Origin: JBOGZI01 sp050697275 | Lineage (GTDB): Bacteria; Actinomycetota; Thermoleophilia; Solirubrobacterales; 70-9 | Reading direction: 5' to 3' | Assembly: GCA_050697275.1 (NCBI GenBank) | Contig: JBOGZI010000107.1 | Coordinates: forward strand, 1 to 5,372 | DNA: 5,372 nt | Made by a program: the position numbers and the translations under genes | Notes under the pieces: generated by a model | Database searches by the model: none | The model's input: only the letters and a program-made list of their open reading frames with translations | Told to the model about the DNA's origin: nothing | Part shown: piece after piece, positions 1 through 4,361 of the stretch | Layout: the number at the start of each line of letters is the position of its first letter | Position numbering within the stretch: position 1 is the first letter of the stretch

Positions 1-581
1 GTCGCCAGCGACTCGCCCGGCTCCGGCCGCCCGCCGTCGAGCCAGGCGCGCAGCTCGCGTTCCTGGCGGCGGGCGAGGCTGGCGACCTCGGACGGATCGC
101 CGGCCCGGCGCTGGACGAGGGCCAGTGTCTGGAGCACCGAGTCGTGGAGGTGGGCGGCGAGCTCGGATCGCTCCTCGGAGCGGATGCGGGCGGCGCGCTC
201 GAGCGTCACCCGGCGGATCAGGCCCCACCAGACCGGCGCGGAGATCAGCCCCAGGGCGATCATGACGACAAGGGTCGCGAGCACCGCGTCCCCCGCGGCG
301 TCCAGCGCTCCGATCGCCCAGAGCACGATCAGCCCGGCGCCCAGCGCCAGCGCCATGCCGAAGACCGCCCATGAGGCGCTCGCCGCGGCGCGGGGCAGAT
401 CTCGCCCGCCCAGCACCAGCGCCGCCACCGCGACGCCGGTGCAGCCCGCCAGCGCCAGCAGCAGCCAGCCGGGCCCCAGCTCGGCGGTGCCTCCCTCGTG
501 GAGGAGCAGCAGCACGCCGAGGGCGAGGATCGCGATCCCCGCCCCCAGCGCGCTCGGATCGGGACGGCTTACCGGCCGCAT
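1..581 (-). CDS. Sensor histidine kinase, HisKA_3 type (partial, C-terminus off left edge)
   Basis: This is the N-terminal 193 residues of a membrane sensor kinase, which would autophosphorylate on histidine and pass the phosphate to a response regulator. Seen: about four hydrophobic segments (roughly residues 11-28, 37-57, 67-92 and 99-122), then a charged linker and the dimerisation/phosphoacceptor motif ERSELAAHLHDSVLQTLAL at 137-155. H146, followed by D147, is the expected phosphorylated residue. This H-box is typical of kinases paired with LuxR-type (NarL/LiaR-like) regulators. The HATPase domain lies outside the window. The ATG at 579-581 is the only start codon in the vicinity in this frame; it lies inside the end of the upstream PspC-domain gene (13-bp overlap), which suggests translational coupling. 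The best Shine-Dalgarno-like run (GGAGGAGG, 608-601) is 19 nt away, too far for ordinary initiation. The family call is firm; the signal sensed is inferred to be envelope stress from the partner gene. Confidence 0.88.
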   Translation of the reverse strand, partial: MRPVSRPDPSALGAGIAILALGVLLLLHEGGTAELGPGWLLLALAGCTGVAVAALVLGGRDLPRAAASASWAVFGMALALGAGLIVLWAIGALDAAGDAVLATLVVMIALGLISAPVWWGLIRRVTLERAARIRSEERSELAAHLHDSVLQTLALVQRRAGDPSEVASLARRQERELRAWLDGGRPEPGESLA

Positions 582-1555
582 ACTCGACGCTGCGAGTCTG
601 CCTCCTCCGGGTCGTAATCGTCGTCGTCATCGAACCGACCGTGGTGGTCGTCGACCTCGTCCGGGTCCTCGTCGGTGACGATCATCTGGCCGAACTGGAG
701 CTCGGCGTCGAGGTCGAGCCGCGGCGCCCTTCCGGTGGGCTCACCCTGATCGATCTCGGGGTGGAGCCCATCGCTCTTCTCTCCGGCGACGAGCAGCTGC
801 CCGGCCTTGCCGGTCGCGTGTGCGTCGACGCAGACCTCGGAGGGAACGGAGACGATCATCTGCCCCATCCCGAGCTCCGCCGAGAGCGGGACTGTCTGTC
901 CGGGCGCCCACGGCAGCCCGCGCAGGTCCACGATCAGCTGCCCTGTGCCCAGCTCGTACCCATCCTCGCGGAGGTCGGAGAAGCTGGTCGGCTGGTACTC
1001 ACGCTGCCCGATCGACCCGTCGAAGCGGATGTCGGCGGCGGCAACGGCCCCGGCCGGGAGCGCGAGCAGCAGCGCCGCTCCGATCAGCCAGGGCAGCACC
1101 CGCCGGCGGACCTCGCCCACGAACGCGGCGGCTGTCGCCGCGACGCCCAGCGCGATCACCACGCCGGCCACCACGGTTCCGTGGCCGGTCGCCGTCACCC
1201 AGGCGCTCGCCGCCACCAGCCCGGCCGCCACCGCCAGCGCGGCCGCGACCAGGATCGTGACCAGTAGGACTCGCCCGAGACGGGCGCTGATCGGCTCGTC
1301 TGTGGGATTGCCGGAGCCATCGTCCTCGGGTACCGCGACCGCGAGAACGAGGTAGGCGAGCAGCCCGAGGCCGCTGAACAGCGCGGCGATCACGAACCCG
1401 GCTCGAACCAGGATCGAACTGACGCCGAGATGCTCGGCGAGGCCGCCCGCGACGCCCCAGATCATCCTGTCGTCGCTCGAGCGGAGCAGCCGGCGTCGTG
1501 GCCCGACCTGCTCCACCCCGTTCTTCTTCTTGGTCTTCTTCGCTTTCTCGTTCAT
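569..1555 (-). CDS. PspC-domain membrane protein with LiaF-like C-terminal domain
   Basis: A 328-aa membrane protein, probably a sensor or modulator of envelope stress acting with the downstream kinase. Seen: a lysine-rich N-terminus (residues 4-11); a PspC domain at about 22-78 with the characteristic RMIWGVAGGLAEHLGV stretch (30-45) and its membrane segment ending in AVAVPEDD; three further membrane helices (about 95-120, 127-147 and 153-174); then a soluble domain (about 180-295) with four repeats of the form GQ[LM][IL]V at 205, 231, 252 and 289. This repeated beta-strand pattern resembles the C-terminal domain of LiaF and related cell-wall-stress proteins. An acidic tail (302-320, with an Asp tract at 309-313) ends the protein. 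In Bacillus, LiaF restrains the kinase LiaS; a similar role here is inference. Four helices would put both ends in the cytoplasm if the topology count is right. The Shine-Dalgarno site is weak. The stop codon overlaps the start of the kinase gene. Confidence 0.9.
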   Translation of the reverse strand: MNEKAKKTKKKNGVEQVGPRRRLLRSSDDRMIWGVAGGLAEHLGVSSILVRAGFVIAALFSGLGLLAYLVLAVAVPEDDGSGNPTDEPISARLGRVLLVTILVAAALAVAAGLVAASAWVTATGHGTVVAGVVIALGVAATAAAFVGEVRRRVLPWLIGAALLLALPAGAVAAADIRFDGSIGQREYQPTSFSDLREDGYELGTGQLIVDLRGLPWAPGQTVPLSAELGMGQMIVSVPSEVCVDAHATGKAGQLLVAGEKSDGLHPEIDQGEPTGRAPRLDLDAELQFGQMIVTDEDPDEVDDHHGRFDDDDDYDPEEADSQRRVCGR

Positions 1556-1601
1556 GGGTCCGACGATGACGGCGGCGAGGCGATCCGTCTATTCGGAATC
1601 A

Positions 1602-1618
1602 CCCCTAGGCGGCCCCTA
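1602..1618. promoter_or_regulatory. Tandem CCCCTA repeat in divergent promoter region
   Basis: Two exact CCCCTA copies (1602-1607 and 1613-1618) lie 11 bp apart, one turn of the DNA helix, so both would face the same side. They sit between the PspC operon (minus strand) and the small zinc-ribbon-like gene (plus strand). Read on the minus strand they are TAGGGG, and TTGCGG (1630-1625) lies 17 bp upstream of the proximal copy, so one copy may overlap a -10 region. An operator for the operon's own response regulator is possible but unproven. Confidence 0.3.
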
Positions 1619-1666
1619 ACCATCCCGCAAGCGGCGGCAAACCGTGGGTGGCCGGCTTCGCCTCGC

Positions 1667-1672
1667 TAGCCT
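1667..1672 (+). promoter_or_regulatory. -10 element (TAGCCT) for a leaderless transcript
   Basis: TAGCCT fits the actinobacterial TANNNT -10 pattern. It ends 8 nt before the ATG at 1681, so transcription would begin at or next to the A of the start codon. No Shine-Dalgarno sequence precedes this ATG, which agrees with a leaderless mRNA. No convincing -35 hexamer is visible. Confidence 0.5.
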
Positions 1673-1680
1673 CGATTTCG

Positions 1681-1839
1681 ATGGGCAAGCGGATCGTCGG
1701 CAGCCACTTCAACCCCGACGGCAAGCCGAAGCGGGGCTATCCCAACGAGGACGTCGCCAAGCGGGAGGCGGCCCGCCTCGGCATGACCTACTACCGCTGC
1801 GACTTCTGCGACCGCTTTCACCTGACGAGCAAGACGTAG
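1681..1839 (+). CDS. Small CxxC zinc-ribbon-like protein, 52 aa
   Basis: A short basic protein of unknown function. Seen: a K/R-rich N-terminal half with the stretch HFNPDGKPKRGYPN (9-22), a short helix-like segment EDVAKREAARLG (23-34), and a C-terminal YYRCDFCDRFHLTSK block (37-51). C40, C43 and H47 look like metal ligands, and H9 could be a fourth. The CxxC-x3-H end resembles small zinc-binding ribbon proteins whose C-terminus reads like YRCxxCxxxHLTS, though I cannot name a characterised family. The ATG at 1681 is preferred over the in-frame GTG at 1648 because a -10 hexamer places the transcript start at 1681 and because the extra 11 residues look like unselected sequence. It is alone on its strand, divergent from the PspC operon and convergent with a broken hydrolase gene. 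The motif order and codon usage make it a likely real gene. Confidence 0.72.
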   Translation: MGKRIVGSHFNPDGKPKRGYPNEDVAKREAARLGMTYYRCDFCDRFHLTSKT

Positions 1840-1871
1840 CGGCTCCTGGCCGGTGCTTGCTTACATCCCTG

Positions 1872-1898
1872 TTGGCTGGGAGTCCCCGCCCCAGCCGA
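1872..1898 (+). terminator. Hairpin after the small gene, probable terminator
   Basis: TTGGCTGGG (1872-1880) pairs with CCCAGCCGA (1890-1898), giving 9 bp with one T-G wobble and a 9-nt loop. It starts 33 nt after the stop codon of the small gene. No U-tract follows, as is common for stem-only terminators in high-GC actinobacteria. It may also stop transcription arriving from the opposite side. Confidence 0.5.
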
Positions 1899-1942
1899 GA
1901 GCGCGACGACGGGCTCGCGGCAGCTTGCTCACGACTCTCGGC
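1894..1942. repeat. Inverted repeat between convergent genes
   Basis: GCCGAGAG (1894-1901) is perfectly complementary to CTCTCGGC (1935-1942). Inside the 33-nt interval, CGCGA (1902-1906) can pair with TCGCG (1915-1919). The right arm begins just past the stop codon of the minus-strand hydrolase remnant. The left arm is shared with the 1872-1898 hairpin, so only one of the two can form at a time. Confidence 0.45.
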
Positions 1943-1947
1943 GGGGT

Positions 1948-2340
1948 TCATCGCCCGAAAGTTGGCCGGTCGACCGTCGTGCGGCCTGGGGGTTGCGCCA
2001 GGAAGCGCAGCAGCTCGGGCACGATGCGCTCATGCGCGTCCTCCTGGAGGAGGTGGCCGGCGTCTTCCAGGCGGGTGACCTCCGCGGTCGGGAAGGTGCG
2101 CAGCCACAGATTGTCGAGCATCTGGGGCGTGAACGCGGGGTCGCGCATCCCCCACATGATCCGGACCGGCTTGGAGCGGAAGTGCTCCTCGAGGCCGCGC
2201 TCCAGCCGGCCGGTCAACTCGGCAACCGGCCCCGTTCCGCTTACCGGTATCTCGCGAGGGAACACGAGCACGCCGGTGCGGCTCGACCGCCAAACGTCCA
2301 GTCCTCGCGCGCGTTCGCCACGTTCGGAATCACCCTTCAC
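1948..2340 (-). pseudogene. Alpha/beta hydrolase (haloalkane dehalogenase-like), 5'-truncated remnant
   Basis: An open frame of 130 codons (GTG at 2340) that matches only the C-terminal part of haloalkane-dehalogenase-like hydrolases, normally near 290-300 aa. Seen: TGVLVFPREIPVSG (22-35), KPVRIMWGMRDPAFTP (57-72) holding the likely acid D67, and DAGHLLQED (93-101) holding the catalytic histidine H96. The oxyanion-hole region, the nucleophile Asp and most of the lid are absent. Upstream in frame, a stop at 2370-2368 is reached within ten codons and the DUF4396 gene ends at 2417, leaving no room for the missing half. Recognisable family sequence begins near residue 17-21 (about position 2290); the first residues look unrelated. 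Without the nucleophile the product could not act as a hydrolase. I read it as a deletion or rearrangement remnant; a small protein reusing the fold's C-terminal half is a remote alternative. Confidence 0.75.
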
Positions 2341-2354
2341 ATCGAGGCCGATGT
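2339..2354. repeat. Short perfect inverted repeat
   Basis: ACATCG (2339-2344) and CGATGT (2349-2354) flank a 4-nt AGGC spacer. The repeat sits at the apparent 5' end of the hydrolase remnant. It could be a hairpin, an operator or a trace of the rearrangement, but a 6-bp palindrome is also expected by chance. Confidence 0.3.
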
Positions 2355-2369
2355 TCTGGACTTGACACT

Positions 2370-2391
2370 ACGCGGACGGTCCCAGCCGCGT
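2370..2391 (-). terminator. Possible terminator hairpin after the DUF4396 gene
   Basis: ACGCGG (2370-2375) pairs perfectly with CCGCGT (2386-2391) around a 10-nt loop. On the minus strand the stem begins 25 nt past the stop codon of the DUF4396 gene (2417-2419). No T-run follows, so termination is only suggested by position and stem composition. Confidence 0.35.
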
Positions 2392-2416
2392 GGTGGCGCC
2401 CCGAGGGGTCGAGGGG

Positions 2417-2899
2417 TTAGTGGTACTCGTGGACGACCGCGTGCCCCGTGCCACGGGCGATCATGTAGCGGTTGGCGTACCAGGCGAAGGGGTAGGCGAT
2501 CACGAAGCCGATCGCGATCGCGATGTAGAGCCATGGGTCGATGATCTCCGCCTCCATCGCGCCCGGCACCAGGGCGACGAAGGCGTTGTCGATCACCTCC
2601 ATGATCGTGATCGAGACGGTGTCCGCGGCGAGCGCGGTGCTGACGATCGCGCCGGCGGGCAGACCGGCCTTGACCAGGGGGACCGAGGTGAGGCCGAAGC
2701 CGAACAGATAGGCGAGCCCGACCGCGAGCGCGATCTGGGCGACGTTCCCCCAGCCGAGGGCGGTGGCGATCATCATGCCGGTCACCTCCCCGATCGCGCA
2801 GCCGGTGAGGCAGTGGGTCGTGGCGCTGACCGCGAGCCGGTTGAGGCTCGAGCCCGGCTCGGTGGCGTGGCCGTGTTCGGCGGCAGTTGCCTGCTCCAT
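2417..2899 (-). CDS. DUF4396 domain-containing membrane protein
   Basis: A 160-aa integral membrane protein of the uncharacterised DUF4396 family. Seen: a short N-terminus with HGH (9-11), the family motif ATTHCLTGCAIGEV (26-39, with H29, C30 and C34), about four hydrophobic segments (33-50, 54-72, 84-111 and 122-142), ALAADTVSI (89-97), MEVIDN (100-105), and the C-terminal ANRYMIARGTGHAVVHEYH (142-160) with H153, H157 and H160. The length is normal for the family, so the gene appears intact. The conserved His/Cys set at the first helix and the His-rich end suggest metal binding, copper being one guess, but no function is established. The gene diverges from cydAB over 67 bp. The ATG at 2899 has a run of six G immediately before it, too close to act as a normal Shine-Dalgarno site. 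Confidence 0.88.
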   Translation of the reverse strand: MEQATAAEHGHATEPGSSLNRLAVSATTHCLTGCAIGEVTGMMIATALGWGNVAQIALAVGLAYLFGFGLTSVPLVKAGLPAGAIVSTALAADTVSITIMEVIDNAFVALVPGAMEAEIIDPWLYIAIAIGFVIAYPFAWYANRYMIARGTGHAVVHEYH

Positions 2900-2905
2900 C
2901 CCCCC

Positions 2906-2911
2906 TGTTTA
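2906..2911 (-). promoter_or_regulatory. Possible -10 element (TAAACA) for the DUF4396 gene
   Basis: TAAACA on the minus strand ends 6 nt before the ATG at 2899, the spacing expected for a leaderless transcript. The last base is A rather than the usual T, so this is a weak match. The nearby TTGACA (2924-2919) is only 7 bp upstream of it and cannot be its -35. Confidence 0.3.
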
Positions 2912-2953
2912 GCGAATCTGTCAAGGCCGGACGATCGCCACAGGCGCCTTGCT

Positions 2954-2959
2954 TATGAT
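2954..2959 (+). promoter_or_regulatory. -10 element (TATGAT) of cydAB, leaderless start
   Basis: TATGAT differs from the TATAAT consensus at one base and ends 7 nt before the ATG at 2967, so the transcript should begin at or next to the start codon. A TG pair at 2950-2951 gives a near extended -10 arrangement, and no good -35 hexamer is seen. No Shine-Dalgarno sequence precedes cydA. Confidence 0.6.
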
Positions 2960-2966
2960 CGCCGGG

Positions 2967-4361
2967 ATGGAGGCGCTGACGCCCCTGCTCGCCGATGCCG
3001 GTTCGAACCTGCTGGCGGCGCGGTACCAGATGGCGTTCACGCTGGGCTTCCACATCATCCTGGCCTGCTTCGGCGTCGCCTTCCCCGCGATCATGCTGAT
3101 CGCCGAGTACCGGGGCCGCAAGCACGGGGACGCCGAGGCGCTGCTGCTCGCCCGGCGCTGGTCGAAGGTGGTGGCCGTGCTGTTCGCGGTCGGCGCGGTC
3201 AGCGGCACGGTGCTCTCCTTCGAGCTGGGGCTGCTCTGGCCCGAGATGATGGGGCGCTTCGGCGACGCCTTCGGGATCGGTTTCGCGATCGAGGGGATCT
3301 TCTTCTTCCTCGAGGCGATCTTCATCGCCGTCTACATCTACGGCTGGAACCGGCTGCCGGGCTGGGCGCACTTCTGGAGCGGGGTGCCGATCGCGATCGC
3401 GGGGGTCGGCGGGGCGGCCGCCGTGGTCTCCACCAACTCCTGGATGAACACCCCGCGGGGATTCGAGCTGGGCGCCGACGGAAACGTCACCGAGATCGAC
3501 GTCTCGCAGGTCCTGCTCAACCCGGCCTTCGGGCACGAGTTCCCCCACATGTGGCTCGCCGCCTTCATGGTCACCGGGTTCCTGGTGGCCTCGGTCTACG
3601 CGGTCGGCATGCTCCGCGGGCGGCGCGACCGCTACCACCGGCTCGGGTTCCTGATCCCCTTCACCGTCGCCGCGATCGTGACGCCGGTGCAGATCTTCGT
3701 CGGCGACATCGCCGCCCGCGAGGTCTACAACGACCAGCCGGTCAAGTTCGCCGCGATGGAGTGCGTCTATGAGACCGGCGACAACCAGGCCGAGCACATC
3801 GGCGGCATCTGCACCGACGGCGAGGTGAAGTACGCGATCTCGATTCCGGGCCTCGACTCGCTACTGGCCGGCTTCAGCACGGACACGGTGGTCCAGGGGC
3901 TGGAGGACTTCCCCGATGACGAGGAGCCGCCCTCCCCGACCCTCCTGCACCTCTCCTTCGACACGATGGTCGGGATCGGGACGGCGCTGCTGGCGCTCGG
4001 GGCATGGTTCGGGTTCGTCTGGTGGCGCCGCCGCGAGCTGCCGGGGACGCCATGGTTCCTGCGCGCCTCGGCGGTCGCCGGGGTGGCCGCGATCGTGGCG
4101 CTCGAGTGCGGCTGGATCGTCACCGAGGTCGGCCGCCAGCCCTGGATCGTGCGCGACTTCATGCGCACCGAGGACGCGGTCACCGGCGCCCAGGGCCTCT
4201 GGTGGGTGTTCGCGGCGACGATGGCGATCTACGCCGTGCTCGGCGTGGTCGCCGTGGTCGTGCTGCGCGCCTTCGCCCGTCGCTGGCGCGAGCAGGACGG
4301 CGTCGAGCTCGAGGGCCCCTACGGCCCGGACCCGGGCGGGTCGGGGGAGGTGGCCAGATGA
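2967..4361 (+). CDS. cydA: Cytochrome bd quinol oxidase subunit I
   Basis: Haem-bearing subunit of the bd terminal oxidase in the cytoplasmic membrane; it oxidises quinol and reduces O2 to water. The 464-aa product shows the family's key residues: H29 (GFHII, high-spin haem ligand, E. coli H19), E109 and E116 (AIEGIFFFLEA), H194 (FPHMW) and M334 (FDTMVGIG) as haem b558 ligands, Q-loop K260 and E265 (QPVKFAAMECVYE), and GWIVTEVGRQPW (382-393) with W383, E387 and R390 matching E. coli W441, E445 and R448. The Q-loop lacks the long insertion of the E. coli protein (522 aa), so this is the short type. C266 and C282 in the Q-loop could form a disulfide, as reported for mycobacterial enzymes. The ATG at 2967 is chosen over TTG 2949 and ATG 2955 because those lie upstream of or inside the -10 hexamer. 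The stop codon overlaps the cydB start. Confidence 0.97.
   Translation: MEALTPLLADAGSNLLAARYQMAFTLGFHIILACFGVAFPAIMLIAEYRGRKHGDAEALLLARRWSKVVAVLFAVGAVSGTVLSFELGLLWPEMMGRFGDAFGIGFAIEGIFFFLEAIFIAVYIYGWNRLPGWAHFWSGVPIAIAGVGGAAAVVSTNSWMNTPRGFELGADGNVTEIDVSQVLLNPAFGHEFPHMWLAAFMVTGFLVASVYAVGMLRGRRDRYHRLGFLIPFTVAAIVTPVQIFVGDIAAREVYNDQPVKFAAMECVYETGDNQAEHIGGICTDGEVKYAISIPGLDSLLAGFSTDTVVQGLEDFPDDEEPPSPTLLHLSFDTMVGIGTALLALGAWFGFVWWRRRELPGTPWFLRASAVAGVAAIVALECGWIVTEVGRQPWIVRDFMRTEDAVTGAQGLWWVFAATMAIYAVLGVVAVVVLRAFARRWREQDGVELEGPYGPDPGGSGEVAR
4346..4350 (+). promoter_or_regulatory. Ribosome binding site of cydB
   Basis: GGAGG lies within the last codons of cydA, 7 nt before the cydB ATG. It is a strong site and contrasts with cydA, which has none. 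It fixes the cydB start at 4358. Confidence 0.8.

Noticed and set aside
371..1267. 298-codon plus-strand frame opposite the PspC and kinase genes
   Set aside because: Low-complexity Arg/Pro-rich sequence antisense to two well-recognised genes.
1648..1680. GTG start extending the small zinc-ribbon-like protein by 11 residues
   Set aside because: No ribosome binding site, and the likely -10 hexamer would lie inside the extension.
1941..1958. GGTTCATCGCCC resembling a tRNA T-arm
   Set aside because: No acceptor, anticodon or D-arm can be built around it, and it overlaps the end of the hydrolase remnant.
2362..2367. Plus-strand TTGACA as a promoter -35
   Set aside because: The sequence 17 bp downstream is GC-only (GCCGCG), and no plus-strand gene follows before 2967.
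2919..2924. Perfect minus-strand TTGACA upstream of the DUF4396 gene as a -35 box
   Set aside because: A -10 at normal 17-bp spacing would fall on the start codon (2901-2896, GGATGG), and the plausible -10 TAAACA is only 7 bp away. It may be an operator fragment or chance.
2949..2966. Longer cydA start (TTG 2949 or ATG 2955)
   Set aside because: These codons precede or overlap the TATGAT hexamer; the added residues (MLMIAG) are not typical of CydA N-termini.
2508..3401. 15-bp repeat CCGATCGCGATCGCG at 2508-2522 and 3387-3401
   Set aside because: Both copies lie in coding sequence for hydrophobic Ile-Ala runs (sense in cydA, antisense in DUF4396) and follow from codon bias plus a self-complementary GATCGCGATC core.
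2337..3797. 486-codon open frame on the minus strand opposite cydA and DUF4396
   Set aside because: It is rich in Arg, Gly, Asp and His with no domain sense, runs antisense to cydA and overlaps the DUF4396 gene in another frame. It is a GC-bias shadow.
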